Positions 1 to 12,823 of a stretch of 64,000 bases of DNA are shown in pieces (within the stretch, counting starts at the first letter, position 1; the number at the start of each line of letters is the position of its first letter). The position numbers and the translations under genes are program-made. The notes beneath the pieces are model-generated. The model was given only the letters and a program-made list of their open reading frames with translations. It was not told where the DNA came from and searched no databases. The stretch is from Cycas panzhihuaensis (taxonomy: Eukaryota > Cycadophyta). The stretch spans positions 41,857,741 through 41,921,740 of the forward strand of contig CM041465.1 of the NCBI GenBank assembly GCA_023213395.1. The letters run 5' to 3'.

Positions 1-869
1 TTGAAGCTTGGACGTTCCCTTGATAATTAGGGTAATATGAGTGTCCCTTAGATTATTTTTCCTAATTTGGGTACCTAGGAGGATTCATATTTCATTAATT
101 TCCTCCTTACCTCCTTTGATGTAGAGCTTGGTACTTAGCTGGATCTTATCTCAAGTCCCTTTAGGGTTTCTATCCCTTCTCTTAAGAGGTGATTCTCTAA
201 ATTTTGAAGTACCCACTTGAGAGTGTGATTGAATCCTAGCCTTAGTGCAAAGGTATGCTCAAGTAATTCATTGGTATTCTATTGCTCTTTAACCAACATT
301 AACATGGCACTCAGTTGCTCTACTTTTAGTGTACTTAAATCTTTTAACACCCTTATACTTATTGTAACGATTTTAAATCTCCTAACACTACCTACACACC
401 TTAATATTCTTTCTAACACTCATTGTTCTATTAATGTATTCTCAAATGATCTCATTTGGTTGACTATATCTTGAACTTTAGTCATGAACTCTATTATTGA
501 TTCAATGGGTATCATTCACAAATTTTTAAATTTACTCCTAAGGTTTTGGAGCTTAGATGAAGCAGTTTCTTTATAGATTAGCTAGAGGGTATCCCATGCT
601 TCCTTTGATTTAGTTGACTCGCTAACCCATGGGAAAACATGATCTTCTAATGTACAAAATATAAGTGTAAGTATTTCATTGTCCTTTTTTACATTTTCCT
701 TGTATGTTACCTTTTCAGCATTGTTGGCATTTTGTCTTAACTCACTATATTATGTTTTCACAATCTCCCACATATCATTAGCAATGAGGATGAGTCTCAT
801 CCTCCTACTTCAGTTTAGAAAATTATTACCAACAAATTTAGGAATTATCATGTTTCTAAAACTAGATGT
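1..869 (-). pseudogene. Copia A gag, broken
   Basis: Reading minus from about 869 gives MTSSFRNMIIPKFVGNNFLN, then a long helical gag of the UBN2 type found at the start of plant Copia polyproteins. It includes phrases such as FMTKVQDIVNQMRS and LRCVGSVRRFKIV that recur nearly unchanged in element B. Several in-frame stops (for example after NNFLN) interrupt it. Gag would have formed the virus-like particle that packages element RNA. The zinc knuckle and downstream domains lie beyond the left edge. Confidence 0.75.
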
Positions 870-3800
870 CATCTTTTAGCTAAGGTTTAAAAAATGATAA
901 ACAAAGTGAGGTTTACAAAGATTTGAGTTTGAATTTTAACCTAAGGAATAATGTCCAAAGTTTTGCCTAAAGTTTTCAAAGTCTCCTAGTCCTTAATAAG
1001 GTTTCTAAGCTCTAAGTTCAAGGGTCTCCAAGGGAAACCTCCAGTTTATATTTTGTCTAGTGATGATTACCCATAAGGGGCAAAACAGGGACCCAATATA
1101 TTAGTATATGAGCTCAAGGCTTGATATACCTTAGTACGTGGGCTACTATGAAGGTTGTTACATCCTCATGAGTTATTGGTCCATCTACACTGGACTTATT
1201 CCTAGTAACAGATCTAACAATGAAGGTTAAACTAACCAAGACACTCACCCTCTCAAGGTCTAGCCTTGGTCTCCAAAAATTGATAAAAGATTGGTTCTCC
1301 ACCTCAGCCTACCACCTAATATACCTTATAGCCAATGAATTTCCTCATCCAATTTGAGTAGGATGATTGGTGTGTGCATGGTGATAACTTTAGGGGTCCT
1401 AATTATTCCTCTTATAAAGCTAAAAATATGGTCTTACTTAGCTTTTATAAGATTCCTTTATGTAGGGAATGAAAATAACTCAAAAAATAAGTCCTTTAAG
1501 CAAGACAAAATATAAAAATCAAATTTTCATGAAATGGAAATATGATTCAAACTTCCTTCGAATGAAAATATATTATAAACTTTTTTTAAATCATAATAAA
1601 GTAAGTAAATGAATCAATGATGCTCTTCTTCTTCAAATGAACTAAGAAATATAAGCTAGTATGCAAACTAGTATTTTTAAGTTGATATATTTGTAGGAAA
1701 GACAACAAACTATATGCTCCTTTTAAATGTAATTTAATAAGAAATCCTTTAATGCTTTGAATGTCAACTAGGTTTCAGAATATCAAATTGAACTTTAAGA
1801 CAAAATAAATAATCAATGAAATTTTGCAACTTTCAAGTTGAGAAAATAAACTAAAGCTTTTGATTAAAAAATAGAATGATTTCTTGACTAATATGCAAGT
1901 CAAAGATATAGGATTTTAAATGCCAAATTGTTCCTTTATAAAGAAAGAATAACTATATGAAACTTAAAATTTATAAATAGAATCTATGCTTAAAGTGATT
2001 AAAAATGCTAAGTATATTCATTTGATAATATAAAAAATTAAACAGATTCAATGTAGATAGTACTCGTTTATTATTTTTATAGCACTTAGGTTACTTGAAG
2101 CTTAAGGTCCTGAAAACAATATTAGTTGGTTGCAAAATAGCTTAGAATGTATATAAAAAGCCAATAATAACTCCAAAAATTAATTAACAATAAACAATAC
2201 TTCAAATATAATCATTTAAAATAATGAAATACTCAAAAGATATTATTAAACAAGCATGTCTAGGGCTAAAATAGAACCTCAATTTGATTAGCTTAAAAAA
2301 CCTATAAAATAATGTCAAAACATAATAAAACTAATTCCAACATAAAGTTCTCTAAAATGCCTTTCTGGAAAAATCTTATGGTTTGAAAATCGAAGTTGAA
2401 ATGACTAAATTATTACAAAAAATGTGAATAGGCCTCTTTATGGCTAATAGAATAACTACTAAGAGAAGGTGTCACTTTGATCGATTAAAACTTAGCTAAA
2501 ACAAGCTCAAACTTGACAAGTGATAATACCACACTAAAGATCTGTGAAATACAATTCTAATGAGACTAGTTTTACTAAAAATTGATATGCCAAGGATAAG
2601 TTATAGCATTAAATATGATAGGTGCTCTTTGGCAAAAAATATAAAGAAAGGCTTAATAAAGTAAGTTAGCCCCTTTTGAAAAATAGGGTGCACGGTCATA
2701 TGGAGTAGTTTTAAACTAAAAATCATATCTCTGTAGGATATATAAAACTTCAGCACTTAGTAAATGCTCATCTATGCTTGCAGATAGCCAAGATCAAAAA
2801 ATATCCAAAAAAAGATGAAAAAAACTCTTAATAAAGTTTGTAGAGATAGGTAATATTCAAAGGAGTTAGGGGGCAACTGAAGGGAGCTAAATACCTTTTA
2901 TAAACCTAAATTTCAAATAGAATTAATAAGATTTAAATTTTTAATAACTTTAAGAAACTTTATAATATAACCAAATATGATTTAATAATCAAAAATATAT
3001 ATGAAAAATGAATTTTTTTAATGGCATGAAGCTGCATGACATTTGTCGAGATGCAAAGAGGAAAACAATTAAAAAAAACACTAAAAAATAATTTAAGAAC
3101 TTTGGATCTTCAATGTGATAAGGGGTGCACTCATCTATAGAGTTGATCAAGCAATAATAGACACCAAAAAATGAGAAATCAAATGGTAACCAATACGAAG
3201 TGAGAGAGATATAGGGAGAGGAATGATTGACCAGATAAAGGAGTAAAGATCGATATCAATTAAAATAAATATTGAATACTATTCAAATCTCTTCTTACTT
3301 ACTCAAAAAGAGGGACACCCAAATATGCAGGCTCAAATCATAAAAAAATTTCAAAAAATTACTTGTTATAAGTTAAAAAATGAAGGAAAAGCCTAGACAC
3401 AAAGGTTCACTCAATTCAAACTTCTCACAGGGTGCACAAATTCTCACAACATTTTAGGCATAGATAGGTATGTTTAGTAGCCATATGTTAGTGAAGTTTC
3501 ATGAAGAATGATCACTTGTAGATTTAGAATGAAGCTACATAGTAAAATAAGCAAAAATGGACATATGGTGACTCTGGGAGAGATTTCTCTCAACACAAGC
3601 AACAAAAATATGTGAGATTTCTTCTAGTAGCTAGATGATTCAATTGTAAATAGGACAAATAGTCATATGCAATAGTTCTGAGCAATGTGGGAGGCACACC
3701 AACTAGTTCTAAAATAGCTACCAATGGTTCCAAAAATAAAGAAATGGAAAACCAACATAATAAAATAAAATATTAATAAATATGAATGATTTTCTCTAAA

Positions 3801-3889
3801 GTTTAAATACCTCCATTGAAATAATATTAACTCATACTAAAATAACATGACATAGTACCATGAGATTCCTCGTGTCCACCAAACACTGG
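870..3889 (-). other. Long leader of Copia A, noncoding
   Basis: About 3 kb of AT-rich sequence between the primer site and gag with no ORF I can support. The gag-proximal part (about 870-1420) is clearly conserved: it recurs on the plus strand at 4260-4596 (element B) and on the minus strand at 20405-20910 (element C). The rest (1420-3889) shows no coding signal. Confidence 0.6.
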
Positions 3890-3902
3890 CTCTGATATCA
3901 AA
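3890..3902 (-). promoter_or_regulatory. Primer binding site of Copia A
   Basis: On the minus strand the LTR end is followed by TTTGATATCAGAGCC, a close variant of TGGTATCAGAGC, the usual plant Copia site for the 3' end of initiator tRNA-Met. It fixes both the LTR end and the minus orientation. Confidence 0.75.
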
Positions 3903-4259
3903 TGTTAGAAGCAAGGTGTAGAGTAGGAGATTACATTAGTGAGTGCATAGTTAGAAAGAGAAAATTGAATTTCTTAATAATATATTGGCAGTGTTAAAAA
4001 ATACCAAGGAGGTATTCCCACTCTATTTATAGGCAAGTTTGGGGAGGTAACAAGTCCCCCAACCTGACATAATAAAAATTTTAAATTATATTAAAAATAT
4101 TAAGCGATAATTAAATGTGTACCTTAATATGGATGTGTCAGCTCTTTTGGTGATTGGCGGTAGTTGCTAGGTGGCTCAAGGTGTCCTAAGGAGGCCCAAG
4201 GTGGCTTTGAGGAGTCCTAGGTACACATTCACATAGGAACATTAGGTATTATCCCAACA
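3903..4259 (-). repeat. 5' LTR of Copia A
   Basis: Starts on the minus strand with TGTTGGGATAAT and ends with CTTCTAACA (TGTT...AACA termini). It contains a TATAAATAG box-like motif at about 4025-4033 (minus), a plausible element promoter. The same layout (TATA-like block, then an AACACC/AACACTG block, then a TAATCT...CTACTC...CTAACA end) is seen in the 3' LTR of element B, so they are divergent members of one LTR family. Confidence 0.75.
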
Positions 4260-4613
4260 TTTTATGGCCTACATACTGAGGTATATAAAGCCAAGAGCTT
4301 ACGTACTAGTATATTAGGTCCATGATTTACCACTTATGGGGAGGCACCACTAGATAGGATAGTAATTAAAGGTTTCCCTTAGAGACCCATAAGCTTAGAG
4401 CCTAGAAATATTTTTAGGGACTAGGACACTTATCAAATCTTTTGGGATAACTATAAACTTTATTTGAGATAACTACAAAATCTTATTTGGGACAACTATA
4501 ATATTAAGGACATTTTATTAACCATATTTGGGCAACTATACCTTACGAACATTTTATCAAAGGATATTTATTAAGACTTTAGTTAAGATACAACGGTAGC
4601 TAATTTTAGAAAC
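4260..4613 (+). other. Leader of Copia B
   Basis: Noncoding leader matching element A's 870-1140 region in inverted orientation; the phrase around 4360-4410 (AGGTTTCCCTTAGAGACCC) is shared by A and, more loosely, C. No ORF. Confidence 0.6.
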
Positions 4614-5740
4614 ATGATTATTCTAAAGTTTAATGGGTCCAATTTCTTGAACTCAAGTAGGAGGATGAGACCCATTCTCATCGCCAAAGATATATGGGAC
4701 ATTATGAGAATAGGATACATAGAACTAGGACAAAATGTAATAGATCCAGATAAATTAGCATATAAGGAGAATGTAAAGAAGGGAAATGAGGCCCTTGAAT
4801 TAATATTTTATGCCCTAAAGGATCATATATTTCCTAAGGTAAGTGAGGCAACAAAATCTAAGGAAGATTGGGGCACCTTATAGTTGATTTATGAAGGGGT
4901 AACTTCATTTAAGTTGCAAACTTTGAGGAGCTTATTTGAAAACCTAAGTATACTACCTAATAAATTAGTTATAAAATTCATGACCAAGGTCTAAGACCTT
5001 GTCAATCAGATGAGATCTCTTGGAGAAACATTAACTAAAAAAGAATGATTGAGAGAATCTTAAGGTGTATTGGTGAGGTAAAAAGGTTTGAAATGGTGGA
5101 AACTATTATAGAGGTATCAAAAGATTTGAGTACCTTGAAAATTAAACAACTAAGTGACATGTTGATGGCATTTGAGGAGAAGAAGAATACAAGTGATTCA
5201 CTTGAGTATGCATTTGCAACCAAGGCAAGGATATAATCAAACTCACAAGCTGGAACCTCCAAATCTAGGGACCAATCCCCAAGAGGAAGAGAAATAAACC
5301 CTAGACAAGAAATATGCCAAGAAAAATAAGCAAGGTATCAAGCTCCATATCAAAGATGATAAGGAGTAAATCAAAGGAATTCTAGCCAAATTTGATACCA
5401 AAGTTAAGAGTGGCACCATGGGACAAACCAATATTATCATAATTTTCAAGGGGACATGCAATCTTAAAGGACCAATTTCAATTATCCTAATGACAGACAA
5501 AGGGATAATCAAGCCCCATATTTTAAAAGAAGAAGACCATCTAATGTTGATAGAACCAATTCTCATAGTAGAATTCTTAGTTATAGTAGAAGGGATTTAC
5601 TTCACTACTTATTTTGCAATAGAGTTGGTTACATAAAAGATAAATATTTTGCCAAGAATGGTCCACCTACTAGGGGAAGTTCTAATATAGCTGTGGAAAC
5701 AAGGGAGAATGATCGATTATTCCTCTCTAGCTTTATTACT
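4614..5740 (+). pseudogene. Copia B gag, broken
   Basis: The translation begins NFRNMIILKFNGSNFLNSS and continues through the UBN2-type gag core (IAKDIWDIMRIGY, EALELIFYALKDHIF, SEATKSKEDWGTL, LRCIGEVKRFEMVETIIEV). The longest open pieces are 4614-4883 and 5045-5236. A Ser/Arg-rich stretch follows, then a decayed zinc knuckle near 5610-5670 (CNRVGYIKDKYF, where CxxC...H...C would be expected). Stops and at least one frameshift separate the parts. Gag would have bound element RNA and formed the capsid shell. Confidence 0.8.
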
Positions 5741-5754
5741 CATGAGGAATAAGA

Positions 5755-7030
5755 TGACAGTTAGTATATTAATTCTGGTTGCTCCACCCATATGACACAC
5801 AAACAAGATAATTTTTAAACCAAGGATAGAACTAGAAAAGGGTCTATTATGTTTAGGGATGACACATCTCATGAATTTATTGGTAGAGGAAATATCATCC
5901 TATAGATTGAAGCAGGTGAATATAAACATCTAGATGATGTAATTTATGTTCCAACGTTCAAAAAGAATCTTTTATCAATAGGATAGATGATGGGTAAAGG
6001 TTACAAAGTTATATTTAACAATGGAGAATGCACCATTAAGGATAAAAGAAAGAGTAAGGCAATAGTTTCCAAAGGAAAAATGACTAAAGACTAACTTTTC
6101 AAGCTAGTCCTCACTCCTTTAGATACTCATACCTTAAGAACAACAATCAAGCCTAATAATGATACGTGGCATAAGAGATTTGATCATTTAAATTATAATA
6201 GCTTCACACTCATGAAGAAAATGGATATGGTTAATAGGTTACCTCACATTGAAGTGGATAAAAATATTTGTGAAGGGTGTCTCCTTAGAAAACAACATAG
6301 AGAAGGTTTTCTAGATGGTAGCTATAGAGCAAAAGGACCACTCCAGCTAGTCTATATAGATCTTTATGGCCTCATGGATATGCCTTTACTAGTAGGTACT
6401 AGGTACTTTCTTATATTCATTGATAACTATATAAGAAAAACTTGGGTTTATTTATTAAAGTTTAAGTCTGATGTATTCTAATACTTTGTTGACTTCAAAA
6501 CATTTATGGAGAGGTAAAGTAAATATAAACTACTTTGCCTAAGATCAGATAATAGGGGAGAGTTCATCTCAAATGAGTTTAAGGCCTTTTGTATATATCA
6601 TAGAATCAGGAGACAACTTGCAAATCCTTACACCCCTCAACAAGATGGGGTAGCTAAAAGAAAGAACCACACCATAGTTGAGATGGTTAGGTGCATGTTA
6701 AAGGATAAAAGATTGGGACATGAATTCTAAGCCAAGGCAGTCCACACTATTATTTATTTACTTAATAGGTGTACCACCAAATCCCTTAGGTGGATGACAC
6801 TTAAGAAGCATAGACTAGATACTAACCTAGTTTCCACCATTTAAGAGTTTTTGGTTGCTTAGCTTATGCCCATGTCCCTGAACAAAAAAGGACTAAGTTA
6901 GATGATCATAGCACCAAATGTATATTCAGTAGCTATAATGATGCCTAGAAATCTTATAAGGTCTATGATCCCAAAACACAAAAATTCATTATGAATAGAG
7001 ATGTTATCTTCTAAGAAAATAATTGTTATC
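5755..7030 (+). pseudogene. Copia B protease and integrase, broken
   Basis: The protease begins at about 5760 with a DSG-type motif seen as NSGCSTHMTH, and ends near FKKNLLSIG. The GAG-pre-integrase region follows (TWHKRFDHLNYNS, then ICEGCLLRKQHREGF at 6260-6310). The integrase core runs from about 6330 to 6900: GTRYFLIFIDNYIRKTWVY, SDNRGEFISNEF and YTPQQDGVAKRKNHT carry the D, D and E-region landmarks, but the catalytic Glu of the usual NGVAERKN is Lys here. The main open piece is 6212-6481. Several stops elsewhere. Confidence 0.8.
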
Positions 7031-7299
7031 ACATTTATTATGATTAGGACAAAGTAAAAGATGCCATGATAAATATTGATTCAACCACTAGGCCCATATA
7101 TATACCACCTAAGCAGGACTCTAGACAAACTATTGATATAGCAAGTGGGGAGGGAACCTTCTTTGAACCTCTAATACAAAGATTTCCTAAATGGGTTCAA
7201 AGGAAGCATTATATGGATAACATTTTGGACAATGACTATAATATAAGATCTACCCATTCCCATAGAGTAAATTTTGCCCTTATGAGTTAAGTCATAGAG

Positions 7300-8830
7300 T
7301 CTCATGAGCCTCATACCTTTGATGAGGCCAATATATATAATAATTAGAGAAAAGTAATAGAGGAGGAATATAACTCCATATTAAAAAATGATACATGGGA
7401 ACCAGTTAACCTTCCTCCTAAAAAAAGGCTATTGGTACCAAATAGATCTATAAAACCAAGTTTAAATATGATAGATTAATTGATAAACATAAGGCTAGAC
7501 TCATTATAAAAGGATATGCCCAAAGAGAAGGCATAGACTATAGTGAAACATTTGCTCATATCACTCACATAGAAACTATTCGTATAATGTTGATTTTAGC
7601 TACACCAAATAGATGGGATGTTTACCAAATGGATGTTAAAAGTGCATTTCTTAGTGGGTATATTGAAGAAGATATCTATGTCCACCAACCCTAAGGTTTT
7701 GAATTCAAGGGAGAATAAGACAATGTATATAAACTTAAAAAGGTACTTTATGGACTAAAACAAGCATCCAGGGTATGGTATTCCTGAATCGACAAATATT
7801 TCAAAAACTAAGGATTCAAAAAATCTCAATTGGATCTAAATTTATATATCAAGATCAAAGGAGACTCTATCCTAATAGTGGGACTTTATGTAGATGAACT
7901 TGTCTATACAGGAAATGAATCCCATCTTTCATAGAAGTTTAAGGAAGATATATATAAGGAGTTTGAAATGACAGATTTGGGCTTAATGCATTACTTCTTA
8001 GATTTGGAAGTATGGCAAGATAAAGATAGCATCTTCATTTCCCAAAGAAACTATACCTTGGACTTACTCCAAAAGTTCAAAATGAATGATTACAAATCCC
8101 TAGCCATACCAGCTGAAGTTGGAATCAAGTTATCTAAAATTGATAAGTTTGCACCAGTGGATCCCATACTCTACACATAATTAATTAGTAGTCTGATGTA
8201 TCTAATATCAACATGACTAGACATTATATATGCAGTCAACGTTGTGTCAAGATTCATGTAAGATCCTAAGTCCACTCATTGGCAAGTAGCAAAAAGGATC
8301 TTACAATACTTAAAGGGCATAATAGAATATGGATTACATTATAAACCTTCACCAAATTTTAGATTAACCGGGTACATAGATTCAGATTAGGTAGACAACA
8401 TTGATGATAGAAAATCTACTTTAGGTTATACTTTCAGTTTGGGTTTAGCAGTTATAGCATGGATTGCCAAGAAATAGAATATGATTTTCCTATTTACAAT
8501 AGAAGTAGAATATAAAGTAACAATATTAGGTACATGTAAAATTATATGGTTATGATGACTCCTACAAGATCTTTAAATAGAACAAAAAGGGCCAATTAAG
8601 ATTTGGTGTGATAATCAAAACACTATTTAGATGACTTGGAATTTAGTATTTCATGGCTGAACCAAATATATTAAAATTCAACATCACTTCATTTGAGAAT
8701 TAGTTCATGCAGGCGAGATCGAGTTAGTATATTGTAGCACTAAAGGTTAAACAATTGATATATTCACCAAGCCATTAGGAAAAATCAAGTTCCATAAATT
8801 TAGAGATAAACTTGGAATTTTATACAATGG
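7300..8830 (+). pseudogene. Copia B reverse transcriptase and RNase H, broken
   Basis: The RT shows VYQMDVKSAFLSGYIEED at about 7620, then LYGLKQASRVWY. The catalytic YVDD box reads YVDE at about 7890, so an active-site Asp is lost. It continues to FEMTDLGLMHYFLDLEVWQ. RNase H follows from about 8340: GYIDSD, DDRKSTLGYTF, WCDNQNT and DIFTKPLGK near the end. Stops interrupt both domains; the longest open piece is 7968-8180. Confidence 0.85.
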
Positions 8831-8847
8831 ACATTATGGGGTAGAAT

Positions 8848-9166
8848 GTTGGAATAAGGCCCCTTATGAAATGGTATGCAAGCTACCAAAGTTGACCTCG
8901 GGCCACCAAGAGCTAACTCATAGCTACCATATGTCGATCAGGTAAGTATTATATGTCATTTTATTTATTTTTTATTATTTATTACTAATGTTGGGTTGAG
9001 GTGGCCCCTCGACTCTCCAAACTATATATTTAATGGGAGTAACTCACTGGTGTTTTTTCAACACCACCTTCCTTCTATAGAGATTATTTATATTCTTCAG
9101 CAATGGATCAAGCTTTGTAATCTGCCTACTCTACTCACATCACCAATAATGTTAAAATGTCTAACA
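8848..9166 (+). repeat. 3' LTR of Copia B
   Basis: A polypurine tract (TATGGGGTAGAA, 8836-8847) lies directly before TGTTGGAATAAG. The LTR ends at TCTAACA. A TATATATTTAATGGG block at about 9023-9037 corresponds to the TATAAATAG block of element A's LTR. The next five bases, TTACT, would be the target duplication, but its partner is outside the window. Confidence 0.65.
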
Positions 9167-9689
9167 TTACTTTTCCTCTAAAGAGAAAGTTAATTACAAT
9201 ATCTAGAGAAAAAAGATATCTAAATCATGCCCAAATAGGCAAGAAACCAAGGAATGGGTTTATTTTAGATCATATGATAACGGTGCCCATATTGTATATT
9301 TTAAAATTGACTCTAAACTACTCATTGTTAAAGAAGTCATCTACTATACTAAATGGGTAGAGTTGAGAAAGGTTTAAGTGATGAAAGATAAATTTTTATA
9401 ACCATAAAAATAATAATAATAATAATAATAAAATAAAGTGTATAGTTAATCTCATAAAAAATTATATTTCTTTAAAAATAATATTCTAAGAGACTATGGG
9501 ATTCAAATATGAGATCTTCCAAAATAATTTGAAACATTTGATCTCCAACAAGTACCAAAGGAGTAAAATCATTGTAAATATTTAAATGAATAAGAACATA
9601 TTTCATATTTAATATCTAAAAATAATGAAACACAAGCTATGATAAACATTTTGCCTATTCTAATTAACAAAAAGTATCCTAAATCTTTT
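9167..9689. other. Unassigned AT-rich stretch with (AAT)n
   Basis: No gene seen. A short (AAT)n microsatellite lies at about 9407-9435. Probably the target of element B, or a fragment of an older element. Confidence 0.4.
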
Positions 9690-10530
9690 TGTTAGATTTT
9701 TAAATTTAAGTATGATATCATATTACCATGTAATGAGTATATGCATCAAAAATATAATAAGTATGTATAATGAATGATTTATCTCATGAGGAATATGCAC
9801 ATATAAAGGAATAAACATGAATATAAAGTAAATAATAGATCAAATATATACCACAAAAGAGATAATAGATATATATATAAAAAACTCAATATAGAAAAGT
9901 CATAGGAGAAGGTGGAGCTCAGAATACCTCTTAGATATAAAAATACGTGCATCTCCTCTCTCAAGTTCTCAAGTAGTGTGTGTAAATATTTATAGTAATA
10001 GTCCCCTCATGAGTAGCCTATAATTTCTCTTAAGTCTTTATATCATTTAATAGGATATTTACATAGATATATATGCATTTCACATCTCTCAATATATTTG
10101 ATGAGTGGGTCCACTATCATTAACATTAAACATTATATATGTGAATAATATATTTAAATATTTACATATTCTAGCATTCCCCCTTTAATGTTTAATGTCT
10201 TTAATTTGCTATTCTCATTACCTTAGTCTTTAATGTATTTATATCTGCTATATCCTATAACCTGTGTCAATTTGTATTTATATCAATCTAAATAAAGTTG
10301 TAACCTATATCATCACCTATAACCTATAAATTTATCATCTATTAAGTTTGTCTCCTATAAATAATAACCTATAAAACATCTATAGTAAATAATTTATAGT
10401 AAACTTGTAGTCATCTATGATAAATAATGACTAACTATAAATAACCAACCTATAATATATACTAATTATTATCTATCAATATCAGAGAATATATAAAATG
10501 TTTTCCTAAACATTTTTATATCTTTACCTT
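9690..10530 (-). mobile_element. 3' LTR and start of element F
   Basis: On the minus strand a polypurine tract (TTAAAGGGGGAA, about 10177-10188) is followed by TGCTAGAATATG, marking the start of a 3' LTR that runs to about 9690 (ending CTAACA). The sequence from 10177 to 10530 is F's internal 3' region, AT-rich and without ORFs, and is cut by the LTR of Copia E. The 5' LTR and coding part of F are not in the window. Confidence 0.6.
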
Positions 10531-10947
10531 TGTTAGAAACAATCTTTTATTAAAATCTAATGTTATATTTATGAACTTTGTTATAAACTTTATTTATTAT
10601 GTATTTAATTCTTATGTACTAAAAGTTCAGTGAAATGGATTATTTCCATTTCAATGAACTCTAGCGTATCTTTTTAAATAATTATTCAAGAATCTATGTG
10701 CAAGGGTTGACTATGTGATTACACATCCCTGGTCAAGCTAGTAGAGTAGAGAGAGAAGATGAGATCCTCATTTTCTATCTATGTATTCTTATTTTATTCT
10801 AATAATATATTACTATATTCTTAGGTGGATTTTCTTCCCTTATAGGGTTTTTTTACTTGTCAAATCTGGTGTGTATTATTTATTCACATTCAATGTATTA
10901 TGCTTATGATTTAAATTATTTTAATCCATGATACCCTCTCTTCAACA
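10531..10947 (+). repeat. 5' LTR of Copia E
   Basis: Runs from TGTTAGAAACAATC to CTCTTCAACA and is followed at once by TGGTATTAGAGC (10948-10959), a primer binding site for tRNA-Met with one change. The TGTT...AACA ends agree with other LTRs here. Confidence 0.7.
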
Positions 10948-10959
10948 TGGTATTAGAGC

Positions 10960-12823
10960 GTATTTACCTCCTTTGAAGTAGGTTCATGAATATATGGACA
11001 TATAAAAGTAAAGATTCTATAAATTAATTTAAACTCATATCAACTTACTTCAAGATCTACTAAAAATAAAATCATAAATGAAGACCAGCTGCTCCATTTA
11101 AAGCTTTATGGCACGAATCCTAAGGAATTATCATAATGAAGGAGCCTTGACAAGCGTACATTCATCTATAGTAAGAAGGCATATGTATTTATTCTGAGGT
11201 GGACATATACTTATAAATAACTATAAAAACTCTTATAAAGATAAACCTACATTGTTTACTAAGAAACTTGATTCAAGTGTCAACCTTCAAGGGATGATAG
11301 GATATATTTCAAAATAGATATTTGGAGTAATAACATTTAGGCCTCCTAGTTAGTGTCATCTGCATGTAGTCTTCACATAGATTGGAGGTTGCCAGCATAC
11401 CACCGCAACCATTATGCATGCATAGTTGCAACTCTTATGCAAATGCTGGAGATACAAATTCATTCTAAGTAGGAATTCAAAGCATAGCCATTCAAGAGAA
11501 GTCTACTGAAGAAGATGCCATAGAATCTAGAAGAAGGCCAAATACAAAACTTTTTAAAGGCCATAGCTCTTAAAATCATGCAGCTCCAAATGCTCTCTTC
11601 ATGTGTTGATCCTTAAAGATGACTATAGCCTTTGAGAGGAAGAGAATTCAAGGTGAAGAGTTATTTCATAGTATTTTCACATGCAAATTAAAATTAAAAG
11701 ATCATCCAAATGAAAAATATCTAACTCCAAGTAGTTACAATTACAAACACGAAGATACCATGCATTAATGGAGAGAAATGGCATAAATGTTTTATAAAAA
11801 TTTGATCCTAAAATCTCTATTTTAGACATAAATCTGATTTGGGTAAAAAAATCAATTCAAAACCCTATGCTTAGGGTTAAAATTATTCTATTTTTTTATT
11901 TTTTTATTTGGAAAGAATCCAAATAATTATTAAAACTTATTTAATGTTTTTACAATTATAAAAATATTTAAATTTACTTAATTACTATTTTAAGTCCATA
12001 ACACCTTCACTTGACAACCCCTACTCCTATCAACCCCTTATATGACCCTAATACTATTGTGAAAGGGGCTTAAACCCTTAATATTCAACCCCCCTTATTT
12101 CAAAAAATAGGTACTTGAACTATTTTTATCATAACTTCATCATCTGGAATTAGAATTTAATTCTGAAAGTTGTATCAAAATCTTAACTCAGATGCTAACG
12201 ATTTGACTAGTCACTTGATCATTTTTTATAGCATTTTGATTATGAAAACATAATGCAAAGTCAATGGAACTAACCACAACTAGGTAAGTTTAGGTATGTG
12301 ATGCAAACTAGTAATTTTTTAATAATTTTTTAATGTTATTTCTTCAATTTAATATGTTATTAATCATTTGGTAATTTAGTAAAGTAATCGCATCATTTTA
12401 CCACTTATTTTTTAATAAATTTAGTCCATTTATTTATAAGTAATTTAACTATTATTTTAATATTATTTATTGTAAATGATATTTTAATTAATGTAAATAT
12501 TTATAAATTTGATTTAATTCTCAATATATATGATTAAAAGCATAATTTCAAAACATTTGTAATTAATTTTTAATATGTTAAAAGGGTTAACTTTCCTATT
12601 TTATTCACAAAATTTCACAATTCATTTATAAATGCTTATGTATCTTTTTAAATCAATCTTATTTTTCCTTAATTATTGAAATAAAAATGTTGTGATTATC
12701 TTTATATAATATTTATGGCTTAAATATTTCAATTCTAAAGCTTATTCTTTCTTTATATTCACCTTATTATTCTTTTATTTTTTATTAAAAGAGAATCTCT
12801 GGATATAGGTTTATTTTTCCAAA
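10960..12823 (+). other. Leader of Copia E, noncoding
   Basis: About 1.9 kb with no supportable ORF between the primer site and gag. Very AT-rich from about 11880 to 12780. Confidence 0.5.

Larger units (their letters stand above)
1..4259 (-). mobile_element. Copia element A (5' half, runs off left edge)
   Basis: A minus-strand Ty1/Copia retrotransposon. Reading leftward it has a 5' LTR (3903-4259), a primer binding site beside it, an unusually long untranslated leader of about 3 kb, and a gag pseudogene that leaves the window at base 1. Its gag and gag-proximal leader closely resemble those of element B on the opposite strand. A's outer LTR end abuts the middle of B's leader, so A is best read as an insertion into B, whose own 5' end would lie left of the window. 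The 3' half of A and the second copy of the target duplication cannot be seen. Confidence 0.75.
4260..9166 (+). mobile_element. Copia element B (truncated at left by A)
   Basis: A plus-strand Ty1/Copia element with recognisable leader, gag, protease, integrase, reverse transcriptase, RNase H, polypurine tract and 3' LTR in canonical Copia order. The window shows only the part from mid-leader onward because element A interrupts it at 4259/4260. Every domain carries in-frame stops, many at codons expected to be Gln, Trp or Arg, so it is long dead. Its gag is the best preserved of the three related copies (A, B, C). Confidence 0.85.

Noticed and set aside
229-879. Plus ORFs rich in Leu/Ser/Phe
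   Set aside because: Antisense of the Copia A gag on the minus strand.
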